Positions 1 to 13,380 of a stretch of 64,000 bases of DNA are shown here, in pieces; position 1 is the first letter of the stretch, and every line of letters begins with the position of its first letter. The DNA is from Elysia crispata (taxonomy: Eukaryota; Mollusca; Gastropoda; Plakobranchidae): contig JAWDGP010007385.1 of NCBI GenBank assembly GCA_033675545.1, positions 67,501 to 131,500 on the forward strand. Direction: 5' to 3'. A model generated the notes under the pieces. It ran no database searches. It saw only the letters and a list, made by a program, of their open reading frames with translations, and had not been told where the DNA came from. The position numbers and the translations under genes are program-made.

Positions 1-1819
1 TTTTTCTTTCTCTCCCTATCTCCCTATTTGACTGGACCATAGAAAAAGATAAAGCTTGGATTTTTGTATGTGTTCATTTTCTAACAATGAATCACCTATT
101 GAACAAAATCCAGCGACATATATATGTTAATTATCTAAACCAACCTACCCGATCGGAAGCGGTATCGTTTTTTTGTTATAATAAGATGTTCTTTCATGTT
201 TTTTCATGTTACCTCAGGTTATCTCAAGTCATCTCACGTTATTTCTTAAATGATAACTACAACCACCCCCCACACTTTCCCATATTTGACCAAAGGAATT
301 GCCTGCACTCTCGAATTGATGACTAAACGTTTAAAAAAATATATATTAGTATATAAAAATCAAGCAAAAATACAACTCTGGCGTCGAGGATGGATATCCA
401 CAACAAGATCAAGAGCCCCCTTGGTGAATTAATCACCCTACTGCCTGCAGAGAAGTTGACACCATGTGTCGCCACTCGGAGTAAAAATTTGGTCGTGAAA
501 AATATTGAAATACTTATTTAAGCTAAAAACAAATTGGATTTTTTTAAATCAGCGCATCAAAATTAGCGGCATGAGACGCGAAGATCCTGATTTACTGCAT
601 ATTTATAATTATTTTTAATGTACAGCACTATAATTCTCAATCCACTGCAGCAATATATTTTTTTTCTCCACACATTTGTTGTGTTGTGTGTAGTTTTTTT
701 ATAGCCTAGTTTTGATCTAGAGCCATGGCTTCGTGGTCAAACGATTCTGTAGTAGACTATTGAATGTTGTCGGTCGTTTGAATGTCTTTGGAAAATTAAA
801 TCGTCACAATGAGACATTGTGGCCTTTGAAACACACAATGATACACTTGGTTTACATCGTGTAGGTATGACATGGCCAAAAACAAAAAGAAAAAAAAAAG
901 GCAGAAGGCGGACAGACTGGGCTCTAAAAAAGAACATGAAGCGAATTCAAACCGAGAGACACATCGAAACGTGAGGTTACTTGGACCCAGAGCGCTAGAT
1001 TGGCAGAATCTCGTTTACAATTGATCCAGCGAGAAATTTGGAAACATATCGCTACATGGAATAGGCCCTTAAGTCTTGATAAGTCTATTACAAAGACATG
1101 TCTGTCCGCTCCATTGTCTCGACATTCTTTCCCCGAAGTTAGTCAAGTTGACACGTTCGCTTTAAGTCTCTAATTTGTCTACACACAGTTCGCCTCAGGA
1201 CATTTCGCCGCCGGAGTTTCGTCAAAATTTGCACGCTCGCCGGAGCCTCACTCTGCGATTCTTCTACGCTCATGGAGAGATTTCAGCTGGATCTGTTCTA
1301 GCATCGAACTTTCCCCAAATATATATATGAATTGATCAAGATGAGGTGGCGGTCGAAGGATGGACAGGAGGAAATACCCCATATCTGTTAAAGCCCACAG
1401 TCGAATCTACGCGATCTCGACCCTCCTGGTGCAGTGACCCCCCAAAATAATAGAGAGTGCTAACTCTGAAACAAAACTTATCAGCTTTACCCAAGCACCA
1501 TCGTTTCCCAAACATGATATTAGTCGGTGAGATGCAAAATAGGGCGCGTCTCTGTTCCCCCTCGGCTTTCCCGATCCTACGCTGGAGTGAAGAATTTAGA
1601 TGACATAGTAATTACGGCGCTAAGGTGCTAAAACATCTTGTTTTGAGAAAACCACCTACTGGGCTACTGCGTGTCAGGGATGAGGTATGAAACAGTTCCA
1701 CTTGTATGTCCAAGAGTCAACATGAATTTATTTGAGATACGCAGAAAGTGTAAAAAAAATATCAAACACTTATTTACAAGAAGTCTGAAATTCATAACCA
1801 GGAGCTCAATACACGTATC
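1..1819. other. No recognisable feature
   Basis: AT-rich sequence with poly-T runs. Short open frames at 87-326, 250-432 and 737-937 have no start context, family motif or splice support. I see nothing to annotate. Confidence 0.5.
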
Positions 1820-1853
1820 ATAGATTTTGATCCATTCTGTAACACTCTCAGTG

Positions 1854-1891
<38 letters not shown>

Positions 1892-3305
1892 ACACCCACT
1901 CACACATGTATATATGATATATAAACACCCACCTAGTGTCCAGCATGAGATAAGCAGCAGCAGAACTATCAGCGACATATAGAGGTCCTGTTTCCGAATA
2001 CGTGGAAGAGAGTGTAAAGATACAAACGCATCAACACGGTTAAAGTGGCAGGTAGTGATTTAAAGTCTCTAATCCTAGATTATTGTGGTCTGAGCACACA
2101 GGAATAAACTAGTCTAATTCTTTTTCAACGGAAATATATAAATATATCTATGTCTTATAATCTATCTATATATCAACAAGCAGCGATATATCTTTTCTTC
2201 TACAAGCCTAAAAAATGATTATTGTGCCGCCTTACAATTCAGAGACGCATTTTGTTTCAATTCTTCATTGGCTCTAATTGATAGTGAAGTTTAGACAAAG
2301 TTCAACAGTTCATCTTTCCTCCTATCTTTCTAGTATCCTGATTACTGTACGCGCAAATGAAACTGTCCTTCAACTTTAACCTTGTTTTACACTGAGGTAA
2401 CTTTGAAACCTAACTAAGATTGTATCAATATATATAAAGAAAGAATAAATTGCATTGCCTGTTTAAAGATTATAACAAAAGGATAACTCGTACAATGCCT
2501 TACAATATAATTCTTTTCCGAGATATTCTAATAAAAATGTAAGTAGATCGACTCGTGTTTATTTGAAGCGGGAATAAAGCTCTCATTCTTTAGGATCATG
2601 TTTCAAATACTTTTGAAAAAGACAATCACAAAATCTAGTTATTTCTGAAAAGTAGATTCAACTGCACAGATAAATCCTGCCTTATCTTAATTGAGTTCAA
2701 CACTACAGTCGTTTATCAGAACCACTGACAGTGAAGATTCTAGCGCGAGAATGTGTAAACCTTTCTACTATTCTCTAGTATTAAATGGTCGCTTTGTCTA
2801 CATATATGTGCGTATCGCTTTGTTGTTGAACAGGAAGCTATCAACTAGCAATCCACAATCCCGACAACCCGGCCGTTTGTCTATAAATCATCTTCATCGT
2901 ATGGTAGACGGGCATTTTCACACTTCAAATATGGACGGGAGAAAGAAAAAAGGAATTTTATCATTTTTTAAGAGAAATGAATTAAATTTCCCACATCCTC
3001 TTTTTAGAGAAAAATCATCGTGATTTTTTAGTTTATAAAACAATCAGTATATCAAATAATCTCTTGACAGTCGTGTCGAAACGGAAAAGTCTTTAAACAA
3101 TTTTTTACCCAAGAATATTCGTCTAGAAAGTTGAATAAAGTATACACTAGTAAATAATTTAGGACAAAGTTCTTGAGGTGAGGGCAGATTACTATGAAGG
3201 ACGAATTAACCCAACATTAACAGTGTGTGGAGATTTTGTTTTCTGTCGTTTCTCTGTTTGAAACAGTAAGTTGATAACGCCAACTGCTTGCTGGTAAATA
3301 AAATA
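1820..3305. repeat. Duplicated repeat block, copy 1
   Basis: It aligns in direct orientation to 9920-11965. Shared stretches include CAGCAGAACTATCAGCGACA, CCATTCTGTAACACTCT / CCATCTGTAACACTCT, TTCTTCTACAAGCCT and TAATTGATAGT. Copy 1 carries a (TA)n run at 1856-1889. The two copies are well diverged. No coding domain is visible; the open frame at 2691-3023 is not conserved in copy 2. Confidence 0.7.
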
Positions 3306-3637
3306 AACTTTGGCCTACATTCTCTTCGCTCTTTGAGACCCTTAAAAAAACTAAATTGACGATAAATCTGGAAACTCAAAGTATTAACCTTCATCTCCAC
3401 TGCTTATTGTTTTTTTTAAGTTGTGTCTTTTGTTACTGATATTTTGTTTTAACTGCTTCTAATGGTTCTTGTCTGACAATTCCATTATGTCATATTTTAA
3501 ATTTCTAAATCAGGTAAGAGTTTTTACGTGCAGCCTTCATTCGGTTATAATACTAAAAGATGATTTTTTCAGCGTAATGATTGCAATAAAAATGACTTAG
3601 ATTATCGCCCTTTATGCCCATCCAAACATAGCATCAA

Positions 3638-3998
3638 GTAATCAGGGAATGGCCATGAGTGGTGTATGTGACGTCATGTAATCACGGAAGGATCATATGT
3701 GGTTGATGTTATGTCACGTGATTATGGAAGGATCATGTATGGCTGGTGTCGCGTCACGTAATCAGGCAAATATTTGATGTAGTTGATATAGCGTGAAATG
3801 ATTAGGCAAAGACTAAGTGTCGTTGATGTGATAACAAATGATCTGGGAAGGATAAGACGTTGTTGATGTGGTTTCAATTAATTAGCAAGTATAAAATCTG
3901 GCTAATGTGGCGTCAATTGAAAGAGAAAGAGGTGAGGTTGATTTAACGTCAAGTTATCATGGAAGGATCAGATGAGGATGACGTGATCTCGAATACAC
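3638..3998. repeat. Degenerate 40-bp minisatellite
   Basis: About nine imperfect units of the type TCACGTGATTATGGAAGGAT followed by CATGTATGGCTGGTGTCGCG. The first three or four align well, later ones are eroded. Confidence 0.65.
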
Positions 3999-4500
3999 AA
4001 ATTACCTCGCTTATTACCACCCAAGCTCAGATTGATAGTGCAGAACAAACACTGACATAAAAGACCAAATGCGGCATGAAAAGATGAACCAGTTGAAAAT
4101 ATGGGCATTGTGGAATTAAGTATCATCAGTTTTATAAGAACATTTTGACTATGCAGAGTAATTAAGCTCCAATCAGCGAGAGAATGATAAGCGCTCAGTA
4201 CTTGTATCAGAAGGAGTTGCAGTTCTGATGTTAAGTCTTTTTACTTTCATGAAGAAGAGCACTTTTGATAATTTACTAGTATCAAAGGAGGCTACCAGCA
4301 TATTTTGTATTATTTATAAGGACCTCGTTATGCCTTCCCTTTAAGATTGAGGTTATTTCTCTTGATTTTGACGGGTGTTACAACCGGTCACTTTATTAAG
4401 ATCGAGAAATTTGTATGTGATGGAATATTAATTATATACAAATGATGAACAGTTTGATCTGTTTGTACTAGTCGGTATTAGATGGCGGTGGTAAAAGTGG

Positions 4501-4935
<435 letters not shown>

Positions 4936-5076
4936 ATCGAAGCAGTCAGTCAAAAAAAAAAAAAAAACGATAGAAGCTGGAACAGGCGAAGCTTGAATAA
5001 CAAGAACAATTAAAAAAACAAAAATAGGACAGAAGGCGTAAAAAGAAAACAGAAAAAAAGGACAAATGTATGGATG

Positions 5077-5165
5077 GGAATCGAACTCGCACCTCTGCTC
5101 GGCATCCAGCTTCTATTAGTGGTACGAGTTAGTTGCAATTCATGTATTGACCACTGCAGCATGGG
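5077..5165 (-). repeat. tRNA-derived SINE-like head
   Basis: On the minus strand an A-box-like TGCTGCAGTGG is followed about 60 nt later by a good B-box, GAGTTCGATTCCC. The spacing is longer than in a normal tRNA and no cloverleaf is obvious, so a degenerate tRNA-derived SINE is more likely than a functional tRNA. Confidence 0.4.
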
Positions 5166-6115
5166 GTTCAACTCAGAAGACTTAATTATTTTTAGTAACA
5201 TTGAATATATTTATATGGACACAAAAATAGTCATTGTCACCTCTTAAAAACAATCTGCAACAACTTTTTCCAAGGTAGGAATAGGAGGAGGCAGACGATA
5301 ACAACAAAGAAAGATACGTGTCAGGGGTGTACACAGACTTTGGGTTGAGTGACACAGAGAGAAGCAGATAACGACAATAGTAGAGAAGACAAGTTATGAG
5401 GTACGGGGAAACCCGAACTTCATTGGGTTGCCGGATGGACACATAGGAAGAAAAGACTGGTGCAATATTAAGTATTGTCATGTACATAGACTAGTGGGAA
5501 ACTATAGAGAAATAGCTTGGAGAAAAAAAATGCACACATCGCTTAACGGCTTAGATGAAAAAAAAAAACTTTTTTGTCTACGGCTAGGATATGTAATAGG
5601 AAGCCTTGTGCGGAGTTGATATTTTTGGCTTGGGTGTTTTCTGTAATTACATTTCCTAAATCTTGTCATAGGGGTGAGTCGATGAAAAGGATTTGCCTCT
5701 TGGCAGTAATTCTGCTCTGGGTTACTCCATGTAGTTGTGACTGGAACCTGGCATGAGACAGCGTGGAGTAACTACCGTGCCTCACAGACATTTTTGACAA
5801 GCAAGGTCTGAAGAAGAAATGAGGGAAAAAGGTCAATCTCAAATTCTACATATATGCTATATCTGCAGTGAGTTGTTTTTTTTCCCCGATAAACTTGGTC
5901 ATTGAGGTTTTGCTTAAGCTCTGAAATCTTTTCCTCGCCACGAGTGGGTAATTCCTCAAGCTTGGCATCTTCAACTTATGTGGGTTTTTTTTTCTTTAAA
6001 CAAGTCGGTGTTATTTCTACATTTCCTCGAGCATTAGAACACCAAATGATCTTCACCTTGAGACATAGCGTGTATTTCTCTAAAAAAATTTAAGCAAACC
6101 AAAATCAATTTATCT
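5166..6115. other. No recognisable feature
   Basis: Short open frames only (for example 5182-5487 minus and 5902-6093 plus), none with a family motif. Several T- and A-rich runs. Confidence 0.4.
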
Positions 6116-6760
6116 GATCCTCTACTGAAGAACCTAACTTCATCCATGTTGGAAATGAATCCTAAACCCTAACACACACAGATGGCAGGGCTTTAAGATC
6201 CTCAACTGAAGGACCTAACTTAATCTATGTCAGGAGCGAATCCTTAAGTCTAACAATCACAGATGGCAGGGCTTTAAGATCCTCAACTGAAGAACCTAAC
6301 TTAATCTATGTCAGGAGCGAATCCTTAAGTCTAACAATCACAGATGGCAGGGCTTTAAGATCCTCAACTGAAGAACCTAACTTAATCTATGTCAGGAGCG
6401 AATCCTTAAGTCTAACAATCACAGATGACAGGGCTTTAAGATCCTCAACTGAAGAACCTAACTTAATCTATGTCAGGAGCGAATCCTTAAGTCTAACAAT
6501 CACAGATGGCAGGGCTTTAAGATCCTCAACTGAAGAACCTAACTTAATCCATGTTCGCAACGAACCCTAAACAACGTACACACACACAAATTGCAGGGCT
6601 TTAGAATCTCCTACTGAAGAACCTAGCCTAACTATGTTTGGAGAGCGAATCCTAAACAATAACACTCAAACAGAGGGCAGGGCGTTATGATCCTTTACTG
6701 GATAACCTAATTTAATTCATGTTGGGAGCGAAAACTAAACCCTAACACACACACGCACAT
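6116..6760. repeat. 81-bp minisatellite, about eight units
   Basis: Units begin GATCCTCAACTGAAGAACCT and end CACAGATGGCAGGGCTTTAA. The middle four (about 6196-6520) are nearly identical; the outer units carry indels and CACACA insertions, the usual pattern of a homogenised array with eroded edges. Confidence 0.92.
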
Positions 6761-6985
6761 ATTGATTATGTAGATCTAGATCTAAGTTACCAACCTTCGT
6801 CAGCTAGAATGCAGTACAAGCGCTCAGCTTGCGTCACTCGTCAGATCTAAACTAGATCTAGAGTCGGAGTCGCTCAAGGCCATCAGTGTGTTCTGTGTAA
6901 ACCATTTCGTGTGTTTTATGTGAGTATTTTAAGCATCTATGTTGTCATAGCATTCTCAGCTGATATGGCTCCATAATGTCATCAA

Positions 6986-8081
6986 ATGGATAAGTTGCGC
7001 GAGTTACAACTATAAGCTGAGAAGGAACAGAGAGAAGCAGAAGCTTAACTTCAAGCTGAGAAGGAAAAGCGAGAAGCTAAATTACAAGCTGCAAAGGAGG
7101 GCAGAGAGGCTAAATATAAACTGAACGCTGAGAAGCAAGAGAGAGAAGTGATAGAGAGAGAAACTAAACTACAAGCTGAAGACAGGTTAAAGATAGAGGA
7201 AATGAAAACACAGTTAGAGTTGGCAAAGATACAAGCACAGGCAAATCAGCAAAGTGAACACAACCTTACATCAGGCGGCACAAGACCGGTTCGTGAAGGA
7301 GAGAGTTCAAAATTCAAGTTTCCTAAATTACCGGCTTTTGTGGACAGAAAAGATGAATTTGATTCTTGGCTACTTCGGTTCGAGCGATTCGCTACAAGTG
7401 GATGGCCCAAGGAAAGCTGGTGCACACCATTATCAACACTGCTGACAGGAAGAGCATTAGAGGCGTTTTGTCGTCTTTCAGAGAAAGAAGACCGGTATAG
7501 GCAGCGATTCCGCACTTGATCACCGGAGAAGGGAGAAAATCCCAGCATGTTCATCGTCCGCCTCAAGACATACTTGGAACTATGGATGAAATTGGCGGAA
7601 GCACCACAGACATATGAGGCTCTCAGAGACTTGTTTGTGAAAGAGCAATTCCTAGACTCAAGTCCGGCTGATTTGTCTACATACCTGCGGGGAAAGGAGA
7701 CTAGCTGACCTTCAAGAGACAGCTGAGCGACCGAGCAAAACCAGCCTCCCATTTTCAAGAAGGAAAAACTCATATGTCACATTTGTAGAAAGCCTGGTCA
7801 CACTACCCAGAATTGTAGGAATAAAGCGACTCATGGTAGAGGATGTTATCATTGTGGAGAGTTGACTCACATGAGGAAGGACTGTCCGAAGCTGAGGATG
7901 AATAACAGTCAGGTTACGTCATCCAAGAGAGCAGGATCGGCAGCCATGCGGGTTATGGAAACCCAAGGATCAGCATCAGGAGAGGATGCGGGAAAAGCGG
8001 ACACCAGAAGTCAGAACCGAAGTCCAAGACGGGTTGCTGCAGTTGGCGAGTGTGAAGAGAGTTCAAGCCATGATAATGTTT
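6986..8081 (+). pseudogene. LTR-retrotransposon (Ty3/gypsy-type) gag relic with two CCHC zinc knuckles
   Basis: From ATG 6986 one frame can be followed for most of the length. There is a charged coiled-coil stretch rich in QAEKE repeats (about 7015-7230), then the gag core with KFKFPKLPAFVDRKDEFDSW, WLLRFERFATSGWPKESW and LLTGRALEAF, then FIVRLKTYLELWMKLAE. At 7775-7885 are two knuckles, CHICRKPGHTTQNC and CYHCGELTHMRKDC, both C-x2-C-x4-H-x4-C. Nonsense codons (TAA twice before 7060, TGA at 7517 and 7706) break it. No protease, reverse transcriptase or integrase follows; the sequence runs into a LINE fragment at about 8083. Established family pattern: the knuckles bind RNA in the virus-like particle. 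Confidence 0.8.
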
Positions 8082-8082
8082 G

Positions 8083-8420
8083 CCACATTAAAATCATCTC
8101 ACCTGGCCTACATGAGTAAAAACTCGATTTTCTTATTTTATAAGAAACTTGGATCAACAAAACAAGATATAAGCACCAAACTACGACTGTCAGCAGGCTA
8201 CTTCAGTCTAGGCCCCCAACGGTCGAGGTGTAGCTACTCTTAAATGTACAAACAAATGGGAAGTTCTCTTAACACAAACAGAGAGAGAGGAACACTCTAG
8301 TCATAGTGACAGTCAAAACAGACAATCACATCCTCGCATTAATCAACACGTACTCACCGACGGTAACGTCACACCAACTAAAGTATGATAAAAATTTAAC
8401 ACATACAATAAAAGCTTTTC
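8083..8420 (+). pseudogene. LINE endonuclease relic, copy 1
   Basis: Joined across frameshifts, the segment shows motifs of an apurinic-type (EEP) LINE endonuclease: a decayed counterpart of LDFLISQETW in copy 2, then GRGVATLKCTNEW, then VTVKTDNHILALINTYSPT. The last matches the usual N-x-YSP block. Indels disrupt the frame. The copy at 61143 is clearer in the first motif. Confidence 0.65.
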
Positions 8421-9030
8421 ACTTTGAATAATTTGCAAGATTTGTGAAAAATTTAGAAACAGCTCTATGTATTTTAACCAGGTTCTTACTAAAATGTAAA
8501 CTTGTACACACTCTTTGAAGTTGGAAATTCTTGTAAAAATAAACAACAAAGTTTAACCCTTAAGTGGCTTGAAATGAAAGATTATAATGACAGTACAGCA
8601 CATGTGACTTTCACAACATACCGGTACTCAGTGCATGTAGCAAACTTGCGAGACATCCATAGACCTATGTATATAACTAACATAGCAATTGGTGCATCCA
8701 GATCTTACAGACACAGTCACAGATTACCCAATCGATGTAAAAAGCTGCCAGTGCAAAACACTCATGAAGTATGAAGACGATCAAAACTGTGGCTCTTTAC
8801 CCACCTAAAGATTCGTACACTAGTAACAAGGAAAAGAAGATGTGGAACCTGAGATGAATGTATGCCTTGCCTCCACATAGCACCTTATATTGTCTGCAGG
8901 ATCTAGTCTTAAATCACAAGAGGACTCCTCAGCTGTCGTTGATTGTGTGGCTTTGCAAGATCTGCACCTTTCAAGTCAGTTTCAAAATAGCAGAATTGCT
9001 GATTCTTTACACTATGAAGAAATCTAAACG

Positions 9031-9107
<77 letters not shown>

Positions 9108-9330
9108 TATACATACACACACACTATTTAGCTTTGACCTCGACTCCAAGAATTCTTTGTGAGCAGCAACAGCTGTAGCAACATTTTTCTGCTCTCCTCA
9201 CCAGCACCAGCACCATTCTCTAGACTCACCTTCAGCAGTTTGCTGCTTCCATGTGTGACTGCTGTCGAGATTTTCCTGCTCTGGCCATCACGATCATCTT
9301 CAGTTTTCTACTCTCAAACCCTAGTTCTCT
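8421..9330. repeat. Dispersed repeat shared with 61490-62125, with a long (TA)n
   Basis: This continues the LINE-associated repeat. Both copies share CATACCGGTACTCAGTGCAT, AGACATCCATAGACCTATGT and GATTGTGTGG near the end. Copy 1 holds a (TA)n run at 9033-9103; copy 2 lacks about 290 bp here and picks up again at CCTGCTCTGGCCATCAC. Confidence 0.75.
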
Positions 9331-9354
9331 CTCTCTCTCTCCCTCCCCCCTCTC

Positions 9355-9416
<62 letters not shown>

Positions 9417-9431
9417 TCTTTCTCTCTCTGC
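9325..9431. repeat. (TC)n microsatellite
   Basis: About 100 bp of CT repeat with a few C and A interruptions. Confidence 0.95.
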
Positions 9432-9866
9432 AGCAGAAGCAATTGTATATTCACCCTAAGATTACAGTCCATGTTTTTTTCTGTACCATCACCTGTTTCT
9501 GATCGTGCTCTTTGCATCATTCAGGCCAGTCATCAGTTGTCTAGTTGTCTCTACTCTTGCCAGCACATATACTGTTCTCACTAGCATAGAGCAATAACCC
9601 CATGGTTATATTGCAATCAACTATGCCTACTCTCACTATTATCAATATCTCCAGTTTCCTATAGTAAACTGTGTCTAATGTCATAGCAACACCATCATCA
9701 GTTTCCCCTAGTCAACTGTCCCTAACGTGCAGCTGTCTTCAGATGGCGGTGAGTAATGGCCGGTTGTTTGTGTTTACGTTTGACTGCAGGAAATGTTTTC
9801 TGTGCACCGTGCGGGGCTCGAAACTCTGAAGCCAAAATTTAATCTATGTAAACAATGTTGTTATTA

Positions 9867-9868
<2 letters not shown>

Positions 9869-9910
<42 letters not shown>
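9869..9910. repeat. (TA)n microsatellite
   Basis: About 42 bp of TA repeat immediately before duplicated block copy 2. Confidence 0.95.
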
Positions 9911-9913
<3 letters not shown>

Positions 9914-10304
9914 TATGCATGATATTTTGGTCCATCTGTAACACTCTCTATGTTTATAAACACACACGATCACACGTGTATATGATATATAAACCCCCAC
10001 CTGGTGTCCAGCATGAGAGGAACAGCAGCAGAACTATCAGCGACATATGGAAGGTCTGTTCCTGAATACGTGGAATAGAATGTAAAGATATACACGAATC
10101 AACACGGTTAGCTGGCAGATCGTGATAAAGTCTCTTAGCTGAATATAGTCTGAATACAAAGGAGTAAACAAGCGTAATTCTTTTTTCACGATTTAATTTA
10201 TATATATATATATATAACTATATCTTTATATCTATCTATCTATGACTGTCTGTCTGCCTGCCTGTCTGTCTGTCTGTCTCTCTCTCTGTTTAGGTCTAAA
10301 ACGT

Positions 10305-10583
<279 letters not shown>

Positions 10584-12000
10584 TCTATTATGACTGCGTG
10601 AATTATTTTTTTCTTCTACAAGCCTTAAGAAATTGAATGTTTTCCGCCTGAATCATTTTGCTTCAACTCTTTACTGGTTTTAATTGATAGTTAAATTTAG
10701 ATACCATCCATTATTTATACTTTCTTCCTATCTTTCTAGTATCATAATTATGCCATTTCTGTACCCTCAACTAAAGACTTTGTTAACACTGAGATCGCTT
10801 TTAAATTGATCAGGGTAAAGAAAAGATAAACTATATAATCTATGTAAAATATTACAAAAGGATAAATCTTATATATATTAAAAAATAATTCTTTGTCGAG
10901 ACATTCCAGTAATAATGTCACTAGATCTAACCTTGTTTATTTGACGTGAAAATTAAAGCTTAACATCTTTGATGATCATCTTTCAAATACTTTTAAAAAA
11001 CGTATTTACGAAACTTTGATCTACTAATTTTAGTAAAGTAGATTCAACAGTACAAATAAATCCTACCTTATCTTGAATGAGTTCTATAGTTGTATTACAG
11101 TCTTCACTAATTGTGAAGATTCTAGCCGAGATGTGTAAACTTTTGCACAGCCTCACGTAAAGTTTTGAAGGTTTAACCAACCGCAACACATTGCAATGGA
11201 TCGAAAGAGTTGAAAGGTAAACAAATCTCTGTGGGAAGTTAAAACATGTATTTAATTTCCTTGTTGCGGGTGACGTCTGCGAAATTTGTACTGGTAGAAG
11301 ATGAATCATAAGTTTATCTACGTGCTCTTCTATATTTATTGTTCTACAACTTTCTATTCTCTGTTTCGCACGAAGCACTTCACTGGTAAAGTGCTATTGA
11401 GTAGTCAGTTTATCTATGAGCGGATTCTTTTATATTGTTCAGCACGAAGCTATCCACTCATGATGTAAAATCCTGACAATCGTTCGTCTTTCCATGATTT
11501 TATCATAATTGTCTTTTATACTAGATTCAGTCCGTGTATTGGACAACAATTTTCACCACTTCCAATATCGACGCAGAGAAAAATTTGACGGGATTTATCA
11601 GTTTTGAAGAGAAATAAATTTTGTTTCGCACATTCTATCTTTGAGAGAAAATTTTTAGCCTCATCCTTACGTGAAATTTAGTTTAATAAGAAAGAATCAA
11701 ATGATCAAATAATCTTTTTAATGTTATGTCTTAACAGAAAAGGCTTCAAACTATTTTTCATCCAGGAATGTGCGTCTAGAAAGCTTACTGAATCCCATAT
11801 TATTTTAGCCCATGAACTAGTTATTTAGGGCAAAGTTCTTATGGTGGTAGAAGATTAATATGCATAATGAATACACCCAACAGTGTTGAGATTTGTTTCC
11901 TGTCGTTTCTCTGTTTAAAGCTTTAAGCTGATATCAAGAGCTGCTTGCTAGTGATTATATTAAATTCTTCTATTCATAAATATTTTTCTCTTATTCTAAA

Positions 12001-13380
12001 TGTAACCCTACCTAGCTGGGTGGATATTCCCTTAACTAACTTAGTCACTTCTACAATAGGACCCACTGGTCTAGTTACCTATAGAAGCTCAGTGCTTCTT
12101 CCTTCTCTAAGTAATTGCAGGCTCTAACTGGTTATGGTAGCGTGCCTAGCAGCCGTGCAATACTACAAAGTTCACACTCTTGGGTCCTTGAGTATCAGTG
12201 GAGTACTAAGGCCACTGTTCCCTAACTAATACGAGTGGGTGTCGAGACTTGACAAGAATAGAATAGCTACACTGAAGACGAAGAAGAACACAAAAGAGAA
12301 GAAGTTAAAGTTACCACCTATAATATGTTTATTCCACGAATATTCAATTATTAATGACTTAAGGCAATTCTCAAAGAATAAAATACAAAATGCAAAGATG
12401 ATCCCCAAGCAATTAAGCAACAGAGGGTACTAACAAATGGTCAGAATGATAAGTGCCAAGCAGATACTCGAGATGTGCAGATATTATTCTAAGATCAGAT
12501 ACATAAACACAAAATGGCCAGAATACTAAGTAGGAGATACTAACAAAATGGTCAGAACAGAAGATACTAAGAACTAAACAAAATGCCCCATAAAAATGTC
12601 TAATACTAGATTCTAGATCTAGTCAAAATGGTTAGAATGATAATACCTAATAAAAATGCCTTAGACTAGTCAAAATAGAAATGATCCAAACAAAATGCCT
12701 AATAGTCAACCAACGCCCGAGTCACGGTGATAATCACGTAGAATTAAAACAAGTGATAATCCAACACAAGTTTCACAATAGTTCAATAATCTCCACAATA
12801 ACTTCTCCCTAAATTTCCAACGATACTACTGGCACTTCCAACGTGGCCTCCAGATACTCCAAAAAGATACTGACTACGAGTCTTTCCGAGCTCTACAATT
12901 TATAGTCCAAGCTCAGTCGGCAAGGCCCCCGGTCAAAGACTTCCCTGGTTTCCCAGTTCGTCCCTAGAACAAGGGCCAATGCCGACCGAGGAAAATCTAC
13001 TCCGTCGAACGGCACAACCCGTTTCCCCAACTAAAACATCATCCGACCGAGATCATAGAATCTACGGAAGCCATCGTTACATCTACGAACTACATTTAGC
13101 ATCTCCCGATCAAAGTACGTCCAAAGCCGACCGAAGAAAAGCTTCTCTGGCCAGCTGGACAGGAATGAAAGAACAAAGTATCTTCCGAATTATTAAAGAA
13201 ATAAAAATAAACCGCTAGAGGGGCGGAGACTACTTTCCCGCCATTAAACTAAGTATACTAACAAGCTAGAAGCGCACGTGGCTCCACCCACAAGCTGATA
13301 TAATTAGCACAATAAAATCTGTTCTAAAGGCCTACTACTACTGCCACAAATAAATAATTATACCAGCCTCCTTACATATA
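12001..13380. repeat. Dispersed repeat family A, copy 1
   Basis: It aligns in the same orientation to 24020-25440 and partly to 21420-21800. Shared landmarks are AAGCTCAGTGCTT, GCAGGC near the left end, AAAATGGTCAGAA in the middle, ACCGACCGAGATCATA, and GGCTCCACCCA at the right end. No protein domain or terminal repeat is evident; a non-autonomous element is likely. Confidence 0.7.

Noticed and set aside
8909..9178. Tyrosine-isoleucine repeat proteins
   Set aside because: Arise from the (TA)n microsatellite.
12979..13218. Open frame of 79 codons in repeat A
   Set aside because: Not conserved in the other two copies of the repeat.
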